Below, piece after piece: positions 37,929-51,688 of a stretch of DNA of 64,000 nt (within the stretch, counting starts at the first letter, position 1; every line of letters begins with the position of its first letter). The notes beneath the pieces were generated by a model, which had not been told where the DNA came from, ran no database searches, and was given only the letters and a program-made list of their open reading frames with translations. This DNA comes from Caprella mutica (lineage: Eukaryota; Arthropoda; Malacostraca; Amphipoda; Caprellidae), in contig CANNZV010002609.1 in the NCBI GenBank assembly GCA_947561585.1, positions 1 to 64,000 of the forward strand, given 5' to 3'. Position numbers and translations under genes: made by a program.

Positions 37929-38859
37929 CGGTGACCGGTATATTCCACCCCGGTATATTTTACCCTAGGTATATTCCACCCGGTAAATTCCACCCTAGTT
38001 TACGGGTTAGGTGTGTTTAGTTATTAATATTAGTTATTTATTAATATTATATCATTTTATGTAATACTAGGTAACTTGCATTTTCACTGTATCAAATTAA
38101 ATCTTTTGCTGGCTAATCACAAGCTTTTAATTTTTCACTACACATGTGACAAAACAGCAGAAAGAAAGAATCTGTAAACGTATTTATCAGTTGAGGTATT
38201 TAGATTTTCAATTTCAAGCAGATTTTCTTCCCTATCGCCAACACTACAGTAATATTAATTGTATAGTTTATTTATTGTTATATTCATTTCATTTTGAATT
38301 TAGTATTTTAACTTCTTGATAAGAGTGGTGGTTTTTGACCGAAGGCTTTTTTTACTTGTTTTTCAACCAGGAATTATTGCACAGGGTTTTATGACTGGGA
38401 GGTTATTGCCTTTCTTACATTGAGAGATTTTGATCACGGAGAATTTGGTCCTAGAATCCAAAACAGCAACTTATAAGCAAAGAACGATTACATTGAGTGG
38501 GTTGTCTCTGCCAGTCGACCCTTTCCATACCTCATCCAACCATTGTTGTAAGAGCACATGTGCAGTTTCATGTTGAAAGGAATTAAAATTACCTTGTTCA
38601 ACACGTAAACTTTTAAATAAACTGGCATATTAAGAATATTTGTAATTTTATTATGATAAAATTTCAATTGACTTGAGCTACCTCTAAAGTCTAAATATTT
38701 TTCAATTGTCTCAGGATATCGTCTGAGTTATTTTTTCATCGGTACGAATTATTTAACAAATGGCAATCTAAAAATAAAATCTTTGAGTTTTTATTGTCAC
38801 CCAAATGAGCATTGTCACAGGGGTGGAATTTACCGGGGTGGAATATATCTATAGAACCG
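37929..38859. mobile_element. foldback-like element with arrays of GGTATATTCCACCC at both ends
   Basis: Left 37937-37995 has four direct motif copies (GGTATATTCCACCCC, GGTATATTTTACCCT, GGTATATTCCACCC, GGTAAATTCCACCCT). Right 38819-38850 has two in inverse (GGGGTGGAATTTACC, GGGGTGGAATATATC). The outer ends start CGGTGACC and, on the other strand, CGGTTCTATAG. A 7-base direct repeat (AAATTTT/AATTTTT) flanks it. The motif is close to that of the element at 45851-47019, so the two are related. No transposase recognised. Confidence 0.65.
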
Positions 38860-39698
38860 AATTTTTCATCCTCACTCTGTGGTGTAAAATATATATCCAA
38901 GGGTATCCACGTAAAATATTCAGAAAAATGTTATATTATTGGACTCGATTGAATAGAAATTATAATTTATAATGTTATTTATACTTTTGTGATCATCTCT
39001 TCTGTCTTCTCGACAATTATGTCTAACTGTCGTGTGTGCACCTGAGCTGAGAGTCAACCCCTAATCACATTGTGATCGATAGGCTCAATCTGTTTCATTT
39101 ATCATCGCCCTGTGGAAGATCACTCCTAGAGATACGACCCAAGCAATAATTTGTACAGACACAAGCATGCTAGGTATTTAGCAAATGAAAAAGACACATA
39201 GTTACCTAAGGGGAAATCCCTTCTTACAAATATGATTGAAGTTGAAAACAAATCAGATAGGCTGGTAGGGTGAGTCCCAAGTTATATCGAAAGGCACACA
39301 TTTTCGATCATCTAAGAGTTAAAATATTCTTTCATAAAGCCTATGATCGAAAATGTAAAACATTTTGCTAACACAGAATTTTCCATTTTACCCAAAACAA
39401 GTTAGATATGGTGACATGTCGCAGGTAGATATATCTATATCCTAACCCCTGATTAGCATTGGCAAACCAAGGGTACGTTAGGATGTGGCAGGTGACACAC
39501 TGGACAGCAAATTATCAATTACAGTTATTAATAATTATGGATGGAAAGATAGCCACAGGAAATGCAAATGACTGTACCAATAAACAGATAAAGCAATCAA
39601 CTAAATAGATCTATAAGTCCATTAACTTATCGATATCCTACAGATGAGTTTATAGTTGTAAATATAATCTTCAAAGGATTTAATTTGCAACAACCATT
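38860..39698. other. no feature seen
   Basis: Unremarkable AT-rich sequence between two mobile elements. Confidence 0.4.
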
Positions 39699-39836
39699 GT
39701 TACGAATTATCGGTCGGTTTCACATCTCCGGTCCTTTAAGAAAAACAATATAATAATTAAAATTAAATAATAATTAGTATACCGTTTTTTCTTCTAGGTT
39801 TTTACCGAACATGTGAAACCGACCGATAATTCGTAA
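39699..39836. mobile_element. palindromic MITE, ~138 bp
   Basis: GTTACGAATTATCGGTCGGT at the left is an exact inverted match of ACCGACCGATAATTCGTAAC at the right. The arms continue imperfectly into the AT-rich centre. A related copy is at 2653-2793. Non-coding. Confidence 0.8.
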
Positions 39837-42800
39837 CTTACGCTATATCTCCTAGAGAAAGTTATGGTGGGGCCATAGAAGATCAAGTTGGGTTCTTTCT
39901 CTGAGTTTTCTCTCATAAGTTCATTGAGTTTATAACCATAGGGAGTTTTAGGAATGCATAGGGACTACCTAATAGAGCAGTAACTCTACCGTGGCTACTG
40001 ATTCGAACATTGGATTTCGATATCGGAGAGATATTTCGGTTGAGGAAATTCAAGCTGCGTGTTTTTACTGAGTAAATTATTGACATTTCGGCAAGCGCTG
40101 ATGAACTGACGGTGAATTCAGCTACAGGAAAATACACTTTAATATACTTCAATAATTCAATACTAAAAAATATTAGTTATAAATATCGGTAAAATATGAT
40201 ATATCGATCAACATGACCATACTTTCAATAAATATTCAAACTTATTCGATTCTCGAAATTTAATGCTTTTACATTAATACAATCGAAGATATTATTATTG
40301 AAAATCCTATTTATTATCAATAATATGATTTCAAAAGTAAGTCATTTAACTTATAAGTAGTTTTAAGTCAGTAAATATGTTTCATCAGAGGTGAACTAAT
40401 TCATTTTGCTAGCAATTCCTACTTTTTATCACTTTGGTAATGTTTTTTTATCACTAATGTAACGTCAGGTGAAATCCCTTTAATCGTTGCCCGAAAATTC
40501 TGACGAACTTCGTATGGGCTTCAATAATAAAAAAAGTATTTTCTTTTATATTCGTTACGTTCTTTCTGTAGATTTTCCAGTTGAATAAAGTAAGATTATC
40601 ACAACTAAGTACAGCATGACACTTCCATTCTATCTGTACCATAGAATAGAGACCAGGGAAGTATGTAAAGCATGTGAGCGCTTTCAAAGCAACTCCATTG
40701 GCCTCTATCTACTAGGCCTATAAGATCGTAAAAAAGCAGTAAAGAGGCAGTAGATAGGCAGTGATCTACTGCAAAGTAGAAAAGTCACACTCCTCTACCT
40801 TCTTACGAACTATTAGGACTACAGTCACTACAATCTATTATACAGATAAGAACTTATTCTAGACCTTATTTGAGAATTTATTTGATAACTTATATAACTT
40901 GCTTTATAGCAAACTAGAGTCAACATTTTATGATAAATGTTAAAGTAATTAGAAATAGAGTCTCGGTAATAGGACAATCACAATACTCGAAAAATGAGCG
41001 TTAACATAAGTCATGAAAAAGTTGTCCTTCAGAAATTACTGATTGGCCTTCATGACCTGTGTTAGCACCCACTTTCTAACACTCACAGCCCGAGTACGGT
41101 GAGTGTCTCCCATGTGGTTTGAATTCAGACTCAATCTTTTCTTCAAGCAGCCCCAATCTTTTCGACGAAAAGTTTTTCTTCTTTTCTACCATTTGTAAGA
41201 GGAGGCAGGACTATTTTTCTTAGCAATCTGAGGCAAGGCGTCAAAACTTATAATGAGGACAGCTAAGGCATCACAGCTGAAAAAGGGAGACTAACCCCCT
41301 CCTCTGTCCTCCCCCCCCCCCCCTCATTATGCTAATGGTGAGGCGCAATTTCATGGGTGACTGGAAAAAAATATTCTAATTTAGGTTTCGCTAATTTACC
41401 TACAGTCAACAAAAACTAACTTTACTGATATTTTCACAGTTTACTAATTTCACTTCTCGAAAAAGAAACTTTACTAAAAATTAAATTATTAGATATTATA
41501 ACATTAGTCTGAGTAAACGACGGAAAATTTGAAAGAAAAGGAAGTAGTGAGAAAAATTCCTTAGAAAAAAGATGTGAATATTTTTTTTCATAGCAAAATA
41601 GATATTCTTTATCTTATAATTACATAAAATGTGTTTTTGTAAATAGAAAAATATTTTACTTCACGGCTTCTTTTTCCTTCAGTATTTCTCTTAGTACCTA
41701 CTTAATTAATGGAATACAAAATGTATGGACTGCTCAGTTGCACCGAGCCGAAAGAAGTGAATCTGTAAACATATTTCCCAGTTTACTAATTCCACTTTTG
41801 CAACAAGAAATTTTACTAATTAGCTAATTATTTTATTACATAATTTGAAATTGGTCAGAATACACGATTTTTGTAAGAATAAATCAATAAAAATGATGAT
41901 TCTACCGTAACAGTTAGTGATAAATCAGACTCGAAAAACTTATACACAAATTTAATGAAATACGTTTTCATATTCGTTAATTAACTCTGATAAAACAACA
42001 TATTTGCACTGGATAATTTGATTAGATAATCCGGAAGATATTTTATAGTTAAATGTATCGATGTCATTCTGATTAACATGCTATAACTATGACAGAAATT
42101 ACTACATATAAAGCACTGTAGTTATAAGGTAGATGTTACACCTTTTAGCCTCATAACGTGAAAATGAAGGCAACAACCAAACTGAAGGAATTCATATGAC
42201 TATAATAACACTGAAATAAAAATGATGTTATTTATATGTAGACACAAGAAAGAAACTTTTAAAATGAGAGCGAGATAGTTTCCAGACATCTAAGAAATTA
42301 CACCAAACTTTAGAATTGTTTTTATTTTCTTCAGTAACTTCTGCAGTCACAAAAATAGCAATGGTTTACGGGACCTTTTCTCTCTCTGAAGTAATGTTTC
42401 ATGGACCAGAACACAGAAATAGAAATGTTTTCAATCTCTCTGCCAACTGATAAAGATAGTATTAATAGAATATATAATATTACTAATTCAATATATTACA
42501 TTAGAATAATGCTGCAATAAGTGCCTTTTCCTTTAATTTGCAACTCAACTGAAGAACAAATAAAACAAACACTCACCAACTGAAGATTTAATTAACGTAA
42601 TAACAACTGTAGGTACATGATTAAAAAACGCAATGTTATCTAATTGACACCACGAGTCATTAATGAATGCATTGTAGTTGGGGCGAACTGTGTATATTAA
42701 TTAATTTTTATGTTAATTCAATTGGTATCCATGGTACTTTCATATATCGTGGATACCAATTAAAATAAAAAAATTATTATTACATACCTAGATATATCGT

Positions 42801-44864
42801 TGTTTCTTATATGACCGAAGATGTGAAACCGACCGATGATTCATAACTTACCCAACATCAGGTATTTATCGTCACAATATAATATTACGTTCATACAAAG
42901 GAAAACACTAACAATAAATGGTCTAGGTATTTTTTGCAAGCACTGTAAGTTTGTAACTCACCTTTAACCCCACGTGACGTAAGTTGCATATTTGCTTTGC
43001 TCATCATTTTATTATTATAAACAAATCACAAGACAAGTAGTTAGGTAATTTCTATTGCACCACTAGCTAGGTACCGTTTGAAAGCAATGCTATTATTGCC
43101 TATAGCGAGTAGAGTCAGAGGTATTTCCAGACAGCCCTAGTCACTTCAAATAATTAAAGAAAGAGGATATGTGAAGCTAGTCACACTCCAGGCAGGATGT
43201 TACTTATACGATTCACACACTGGAAAGAAAGACACTGGAAATTATTGCTACCTACATGTAGGTACTTGGTGGCAGTTAAAAATAGATAATTAGACGTGCA
43301 TTTCAAAATTTTGGCTACCTTCCATTTAAATAGAGAAAATGTTTATTACATTACATGTTAATGAACTTTACTAGGTGCCTAGCTAGAGAGAAAAAAAGTC
43401 AAATAGGCTAAGAAACTGGTTGCACTTTGTAAAGCTGGAAAATAAAAAATCAAAGATAAATATGAACTCATCAAATAAATACGAACAAGCTTTATTATCA
43501 GACATATATGTGTGTTAGTCCTAGCTAAACATAGAAAAGAACATGGAAAGACTTCACCACGCCAAAGAACACTATTAGATTATATTAGACAGAATAGGGT
43601 GGATCACACAGAGGAACACTGACACCGCAACCTCACTCAGTCGCTTCGAGTTGTAAACTGGCGCCAAAGAGAAAATTTGATCGTGTAACGAAGTTGAAAA
43701 TGATAACCAGTGAAATAATATTATTCATTGAATAACATCTTTACTTGCATACTTAACACTTATATGAAATCGAACACTAAGTAATCATTGATATCCGATG
43801 GTTTCAAATTATAATATTGATGAATTAATAAATCAATGAATGCGAAACGATGATGAATTTAAGCATCATTGGAAAAAATGCCGGTCGGTGTAATCCAGGT
43901 AATTAGAGTCCACCGCAGATGATAATACACATGTAGACTGCTGCACGTGTTTTATACCTATACGTAAGTATAGATTATTTCTTTGCAATGGAATGAATCA
44001 ATAGAAGTAGATAAGCCAAATTATAGGTTTGATGAATTCTTTTCATTGATATATCATGTATGTGACATTGTGAAGGTAATGGAATAAATGTATATAAAGC
44101 TTAATAAATTGAACAATTTCACGCATGAGTTCGTTATATTAGTACTGAATTGATTTACTATATTGTGTCATGAGTATAAATTATACATATTCAATAGAAA
44201 CAATATATCGATTGTCATCTTATGAGGAACTATATCATATGTACAGAATGTGAGAGGAAATGCATGAAAAGATTATAGCTACTTTTCTATAGGTACATAA
44301 TTATATTAATATAATAATATTGTTAGATTAATATTATTAAGAGTTAAATTACTCATCTATAATGTTAATATTCTTCTGAGTTCTACATCAATAATTATCA
44401 GTATTGTCATTTATTTTTAAATAAACACTATAGATTTAGAAAGAAAACAGTATAAATTATAATAAAACAATGTAAATATAAAACAATATCATATAACTAT
44501 TTATAAAATAGGTTAATTTCGAGTTATTGAAGGGTTTTACATTATCGATAACTAGGAACTTCCTAAATATATGTAATTTATGTATGCTATGATACACATC
44601 ACACACTAAAGTTATATAATTAATTTCATTTAAATTTCTTCTCATAAGGTAAAGATGATTCGAATAAATTATGGTATTCGATTCGACCCTATTATTATTC
44701 TGAGTGTGCAAAATCACATTTTAAGTGAATCACAGGAGTGAGTTACGAATAACAATAACATGGTAGTTAGTTAATTTAACAATTGCCTGCAGATTACGTA
44801 GGCGTGTATATCTTTATGATATCAGCTGACGGAACTGAGTCTAACTCAATATAATTACAAGGTA
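39837..44864. other. long stretch without recognised genes
   Basis: AT-rich sequence. It includes a poly-C tract at about 41310, the MITE fragment at 42715-42850 and a slightly GC-richer patch at about 43580-43680. Open frames at 39913-40152, 40454-40687 and 44457-44717 (minus) have no recognisable motif. Confidence 0.4.
42715..42850. mobile_element. palindromic MITE fragment
   Basis: CAATTGGTATCCATGGTACT and ATCGTGGATACCAATT form a hairpin. The right half continues to CGAAGATGTGAAACCGACCG, the end sequence of the MITE at 39699-39836. The left half is missing. Confidence 0.6.
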
Positions 44865-45352
44865 TGTTTTTAGTTGTTTCTTCTGTTCTAGGGGGTAACG
44901 TTACCTATTACTTTACCTATTTACTTGTTTTTAGTTGTTTCTTCTGTTCTAGGGGGTAACGTTACCTATTACTTTACCTATTTACTTGTTTTTAGTTGTT
45001 TCTTCTGTTCTAGGGGGTAACGTTACCTATTACTTTACCTATTTACTTGTTTTTAGTTGTTTCTTCTGTTCTAGGGGGTAACGTTACCTATTACTTTACC
45101 TATTTACTTGTTTTTAGTTGTTTCTTCTGTTCTAGGGGGTAACGTTACCTATTACTTTATCTATTTACTTGTTTTTAGTTGTTTCGTCTGTTCTAGGGGG
45201 TAACGTTACCTATTACTTTACCTATTTACTTCTTTTTAGTTGTTTCTTCTGTTCTAGGGGGTAACGTTACCTATTACTTTACCTATTTACTTGTTTTTAG
45301 TTGTTTCTTCTGTTCTAGGGGGTAACGTTAGCAATTACTTCACCTATTTATT
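44865..45352. repeat. 61-bp minisatellite, 8 units
   Basis: Eight near-identical 61-base units, each containing TTTTTAGTTGTTTCTTCTGT, TCTAGGGGGTAACGTTACC and TATTTACTTG. Only scattered single-base changes separate the first seven; the last unit is diverged. The core GGTAACGTTACC is palindromic. Confidence 0.95.
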
Positions 45353-45850
45353 TGATTTTTGTTTCAAATGAAAAAACTTAACTATGACTTTATATTGTGT
45401 ATATTATTTATTCAATTTGAATTACTTTCTTCAAATAATGAATTTATTACTTAAATATTGATAACATGTAATTATTCCAAGTATAATATATATAATATGC
45501 TAGCTTTCCCTAGATGGGAAATATACCGTACACACTATATCGCAATCGATTCAATATACTATACCTATGCTATGTTTAATATTTTCTTTCAACCACAATC
45601 TATAGCAAGAAACATAGTTTGTACAATGAGTACCTATTTGTCCCAATAACCCTTGGCAAAGATGTTTAGCTCTATGTATCTACCTATATTGTGAAAATTA
45701 GTCTGCTTGCATTTCATAAAGAATATTCTCAGCAAAAGAGGACAATTTATAAATGGTTATTTAATAGATAGATTAAGTATAATGAAAAATCACATATTTC
45801 TTTTTAATTTAAAATATTTAAATAACCAATTATACACTATGATATCCAAT

Positions 45851-47019
45851 CCGGTTCTTGGTAAATTCCCCCGCGGAAAGTTCTACCAGGTAAGTTCCAC
45901 CGCTGGTAAGTTCCACCACGGAATATTCCACCGCCGGAAAATTTCACCACGGAAGATTCCACCGCATAATAACGGAAAAATTAGTCTTTTTTTGTGGTAA
46001 CCGAACAACATTTCTTTACTTAAAAAGTTAAGAAATTATAAAAATATGTTATTTTAAGTCAAGGCCTAAAAGATAAGCTAAGGCGAACATACGAAATAAT
46101 AGACAGATCAGAGAATCTTTTACATATGAATCAATAAAATATATGATAAAAATTTAAATCGTGTAAATTCAACAATAAAGTTTCGCTGCCCCATGTTCCC
46201 CAGTTAGATTCCGTTTGATTCTCCTTTAAACATATATATGTTGAAACTGAAATTAAGGATAATATTTTGTGTGTAACATAAATTTTATTTTATATAATAT
46301 ATTATCTATCAACCAAGTGTTTTAATTTAAATTAGCGACGATAAAAAGTGGAATTAAAAGATAAATTTGACACGTACCGAAATAAAATGTTTAATTATTA
46401 TCGATATATTTTAATAAAAAAAACACAGAAAATTTTCAAAGCGGAAACTTTCTGAAACTGTTTAATAATCTCTATTGAAAGAATTACAAAATAAAGTTTA
46501 AATATAATGCGTTTCAACTAAATTTTGAAAATAGAGATAAGCAGGTAAATTTCGGTACATAAACTAGCTTCAATCTGAAACCACAGACATACACACAAAT
46601 AAAAATTATAACTTCAAAACTCACAAAGATATATAAATCATAACACGTACATAGTTTCTTTAGCTATGAAAAATCTTAATACAAATTCGGTTTAGCGGGT
46701 CGCTGATTTAAATTGACTCTAACGAAATAACACTAACAACTTGCTTATCATATTGCTGCTTAATATTAACTTTTTCAGTGATGAATATAATCCTAACAAC
46801 ATTTTATTTTAGTGTCAAATATTAAATCGAGTGTTTCTGTTGATAGATTCAAGAAGTTAAATTTAGCAGTGTTATACACTGTTTATTTGTATTTTTTATT
46901 TTCAAAATGGTGGAATCTTCCGCGGTGGAATTTTTCACATCTGGCATTTAACATCGGTGGAATATTCCTGGTGGAACTATCCGCGGGAGAACTTTCCGCG
47001 GTGGAATTTACCGGCCACG
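45851..47019. mobile_element. foldback-like element with arrays of GGTAAGTTCCACCGC at both ends
   Basis: Left 45851-45970 repeats GGTAAGTTCCACC / GGAATATTCCACCGC-type words about seven times. Right 46908-47019 repeats the reverse complements (GTGGAATCTTCCGCGG, GGAGAACTTTCCGCGGTGG). The direct repeat ATCCAAT flanks it (45844-45850 and 47020-47026). The interior is AT-rich, with no transposase recognised. The open frames at 45707-46000 and 46812-47078 are produced by the repeats. Confidence 0.7.
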
Positions 47020-47069
47020 ATCCAATTCATACTATATGCAGATACGAATATTTATACTGCAATCATATC

Positions 47070-47575
47070 TCCCTATAGTTTCTTCACAAATCACACTATA
47101 GCTCTATATTTTCCCCTATAGTTTCTTCACAAGTCACACTATAGATCTATATTTTCCCCTATAGTTTCTTCACAAGTCACACTATAGATCTATATTTTCC
47201 CCTATAGTTTCTTCACAAGTCACACTATAGATCTATATTTTCCCCTATAGTTTCTTCACAAGTCACATATAACTCTATATTTTCCCCTATAGTTTCTTCA
47301 CAAGTCACACTATAGCTCTATATTTTCTTCACAAGTCACACTATAGCTCTATATTTTCTTCACAAGTCACACTATAGCTCTATATTTTCTTCACAAGTCA
47401 CACTATAGCTCTATATTTTCTTAACAAGTCACACTATAGCTCTATATTTTCTTCACAAGTCACACTATAGCTCTATATTTTCTTAACAAGTCACACTATA
47501 GCTCTATATTTTCTTAACAAGTCACACTATAGCTCTATATTTTCTTCACAAGTCACACTATAGTTCTATATATTC
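47070..47575. repeat. minisatellite with 43-bp units changing to 31-bp units
   Basis: The first part (47077-47310) repeats a 43-base unit containing TTTCTTCACAAGTCACACTA, TAGATCTATATTTT and CCCCTATAG. From about 47311 the unit loses the CCCCTATAGT segment and becomes 31 bases (CTTCACAAGTCACACTATAG plus CTCTATATTTT). The 31-base form repeats about eight more times. Confidence 0.92.
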
Positions 47576-50500
47576 CCACTATTATTCAATCAAAAGATCA
47601 TAAAGTTAGCAGAACCTATAAAGTCTTATTGTAGCAAACACACGAAGTAGCAGTTCTCTCATAGCGGTAAAGTGGTTCAATTGAAGGCTGTTATTAATGC
47701 AGTGTATATTAGAGCAAATCAAGGAGATTGAAATATAAGGTGAGGAATGTTAAGATATTGAATAATACACAGATGAGTTAGATAATGAGATAACTGTCTT
47801 CTTTTCATGAATGTGTACAAAATATACATACATAGATTATCACTATTAGCAATCGGGGTAAGGGGTTGGGGGATTTGAAAAAATGTATATGTAATAATGT
47901 AAGTCTTCCGGATATTATTTGTCTTTTAAAGTTTGAATTTCGCGCCTCGCAAGATTAATTTTGTTCAATAATTTATTTTTGTTAATGACTATTTAAAGAT
48001 CTTAGGTGAAGAATTTTTTCCATGTTAAATTAAATTGTGCATGTACATGTTTATAACTATTAACAACCACCATTTAATATACTAATATAGACCCCTCCCT
48101 CACCCCCATATAGAGGAATTAAGGAGAGCTGTCTGATTTATTATTGCTATGATATTAATTGAATGCATTTTAACTTGATATCACCATACAAGCATGATGT
48201 GATAGCTATTTGAAAGCCATACAGAATGATATATGGATGTACCTCCAAATTGACTTAAATTAAAGAGAGCATACACCCCAACAATATCCAATAGAATTAC
48301 ATAACAATTTCATCACAGTATAATAATAAAGAATGGGGTCAATACCCATCACACCTCAAACGGCACGGAGGGAAATAACCAGACGCTATATGACTATGGC
48401 AGCTCTGTTATGATAATTATAATAGGTGTTATTTATTCAAAACCGTAAACGATTAAAAAGCAAATACCAATGGAGTTAATTAGGTTGATTGAGTTATTAT
48501 ACTTTTGTAAGAGTATCATGCATAACTTTTTATAATATTTATAAGCGACTCCTGTTTGGATTACCATGCACTTATCAGGCCTTATAATCTAAATCATTAA
48601 TGACATGCGCAAAATTATTCATGTTATAAAACTCTGTCTTTTTTAATTGAGCAATATTTCTGCAGCAAACTTGTCATGGACATGTTAGGTATAACCCCCA
48701 CTGTATGTTTATGCAATCATTCAGTATTTTTCTTTAGGCTATAAGATTTGGTAGCATTAATTTGATGACCTAAAATTTTGGCATCCTTGCAAAACTTTTC
48801 CGGTAAGAAGGTGAGACTATTTAAACAGGAGGTAGTTATGAATTCATCGACTAGAAATTTAGGTGCATTATTCAATACGAATTAAAGACAGTAGGAAATG
48901 AAGGATTAGTCTTTACTATTACAAATATATATTATTGCAATTTGAAATTTGCGAGACCATATCATATGAATCACAACCGTTTATTCAGCAACTAAGCTGT
49001 GAATGAACATAGCTACTACGAACTATTTTTTCATGCTTTTAACCTCTTAAAGTTAACTCATAAGAGGTTTTGTTAAAATCAGAGACCTAAAGTTCTATCT
49101 CGCCATTAAAGTGAGAAAGGCATCTTCATCATCAGTAGAGAGTATGGAATAATGTGAACCAAGATTGTTCGGTAAAAAATACATGTGTAAGTAAATATAT
49201 TCTTGAGCTGCCTCTATTTTACTTGTTAGAAGGTTTTTTATGGTTAAAAATACCACAGTCAGCAGGATATAACCGCACTTGAAATAGCTTTTGGTTTAAT
49301 GTTTCTGAACTACGAAATAGCTATGGTTTATGGTTCCACGAACAGTCAAAGGTAAAAAGGTTTAGTTTAAATATGAAAATACTTTATTACAAGAATTCAA
49401 AGATATATTACGAGTTAGTTAGGAGTTATTGAACAAGTGTTAAATAGTTTCTGGTTTTGAGATGGAAATCTCAGACGCTGGAGTTCAATGCAGCACGATA
49501 CCCCCTCCTTCCCCCCCTCAAATATATCGTTTAATGTATACAGGTTTGAGTCTTTCTTTGTAACATTATTTAGGGTATTGATTATGATTGTAGAAATTCT
49601 TATTTAAGTACTTTAAGAAAGAAAGACTATCCTTTTGTGAACTCATGTGCGCATGCTTTAGTTCACTATAATAATAATAATTCATTATACGTTTCATTAT
49701 CCATGCGTGTATACGTAAATTCAGAAAGTCTATTGCAACTTTTTATTTTATTTTAGATTTTATTTACGAATAATACGAACCTATGCATGTGACTAATGTG
49801 CTCGGCACAATGGTATCAGAAACCTTGTAGAATTTATCAAAATAACTTCAGAAAAACGTAATCACTCGAACCAATGTAAATCACCCCGATTATATACAAA
49901 CTAATTTAAAAATATATTTGCTGCAATAGTATGCTAAAAATTAAATAATTTACTTAAATTTAATTACTCTAATTTAGATTAATTTACAATAAATCACTTT
50001 AAAGTATAGATTAAATATCATTGTTATAGAAATTAACTCTATAGTTGATATTATTATATACTATATTTTAGTTTCTATTATATTATATTCTACTTTATAC
50101 TATTCTATACTTTAGTTTATTATGTTATACTCTACTTTATATTCCTTTTCTCTAGTTTATAATACATTTAGCAATGATAAGCTATGAGCGATAACGATGT
50201 TATCTTCATTTAACTCTGATATGTTGACGTTGTAGCTAATTAGATTTCAGTTGACGGAGTGTTCCACAATTCCCCAGCGTCTCTTCATATTATCATCTTT
50301 GCTTCCTAGACTCTTTGGGATTATCCTCTAAATTAACAGACAGAGTTTGTACCCATTGAGTGTGTTTGACAAAGCTATCCACTGACACTAGGGATAGAAA
50401 AGAGGGGAGATCTTGAGCTTTGAAATAATACGCTGGGGATTGGGATGGTTAAACTTAAATAAACTTCTCAATAATTCTCAGTACTTTCCTTACATTATCT

Positions 50501-51224
50501 TCATGGTTATTTTGTAGTGAGTTTAGTGTATATACTTTTTATCTCATATATAAATAGATTCGCTGGTAAGAAGCAGAGAGTGATGTTTTCATGCGAGTCA
50601 CACTAAGCTCACATCAAAGCAGCTTCTTCATTACTAAATATAGTCCATGCTGTGATAGTGTGCATGCAATATGTTGGAGAGAAACAATTACAATGTATTT
50701 TGGTATACACTGTAACAATAATAACTCATTGTATCATTATAATTATCATGTTAATAGTAAGAACGTAACGAATAACAAGAGAAGACCTAAAACTGCTCTC
50801 ATAAAAACAAAGTGTTTTCGTCATTATTCCGAAGAACAAAAGAAGGAGCAAACAGTGTGTCATTTACTCATCTTTATTTCATGTCTCAGGGACATATAAA
50901 TACCCAGACTGTGTCAGTGTGTATACGCGTGCCGGCCTTGCAACCAGGTCAAATGTCTAGCACTTCAGACGCACATTTCGACCCACATCAAGCATTCTGA
51001 TACGCTACATTATGAATATCAGCATTGGTACTATATTTAGATCAGTGAATAAAAGAATATATGTAATTCTAGTAGAAAGTATAAATATATTTATGTTAAG
51101 GACATTACAATTGAAAATGATGACCCTATACCGTAACAAACAACTAAAGCGTATTTGGTCAAGATATTATATCATTAAGTTATTTATAGTAAATGTCATT
51201 ATATAATTTAGTGGTAGTTAAGTT
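47575..51224. other. long stretch without recognised genes
   Basis: AT-rich. Short open frames at 50591-50899 and 51012-51206 (plus) show no family motif. A minus-strand stretch at about 48880-48480 reads as interrupted protein-like sequence that I could not assign. Simple ATTATA-rich tracts occur at 50040-50160 (TACTTTAT/TAGTTTAT words). Confidence 0.4.
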
Positions 51225-51500
51225 ACCCACGAGGTGGCACGATAGGTCTCTCTGTTAGTGTTGTGAGTGTGTTGGCGCATCAGGTGGTTGAAGGGGCGTT
51301 AACCTGGCCCCTTTTCGCCGCTGGAGCCACGGCTTTTCAATCAATAGAGCGATGTCTGGACGACAAGATTATCGAGAAAACAAACGCTGGGAGGCCTGTG
51401 CTGTAGGCCTAAGCTAATCTGAAGGCTGCACTGTGCATCGACTTGCGCTAAGTACTATTGAGTGTGGAGCCATACAGTTACCATATTACCAAAGCCATTA
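51225..51500. other. GC-richer island of unknown nature
   Basis: This stretch (CACGAGGTGGCACGATAGG to about 51490) stands out from AT-rich surroundings. It contains CCTGGCCCCTTTTCGCCGCT and AGGCCTGTGCTGTAGGCCTA. No long open frame and no recognised RNA fold was found. It could be an old repeat or an isolated exon. Confidence 0.25.
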
Positions 51501-51688
51501 ATCGGGTAGAAGGAAATTGTTGCAAAATGGCAATTGTTACGAAAAAAGAAAAATCTGTAATTATAAAATGAAATTGGACTACAATTATTTAAAAATCGTT
51601 TCACACTTTGTACTCAAGTTAATATTGTTCATAGTATAATGGTTTAGACAGTGTGCGGGTAAAAACAAACATATGATTTGTGTTCTAC

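Noticed and set aside
37885..37935. tRNA-like B box on the minus strand (GAGTTCGATTCCCG)
   Set aside because: The T-arm stem does not pair and no acceptor or anticodon arm can be drawn; at most it is a tRNA-derived scrap.
43640..43690. Possible LTR primer-binding site (ACTGGCGCCAAAGAG)
   Set aside because: No paired long terminal repeats, polypurine tract or gag-pol sequence nearby.
48480..48960. Protein-like minus-strand segments (with VHDKFAAEILLN and FLVDEFITTSCLNSL)
   Set aside because: Interrupted by stops, and I could not match them to any family motif, so no call is made.
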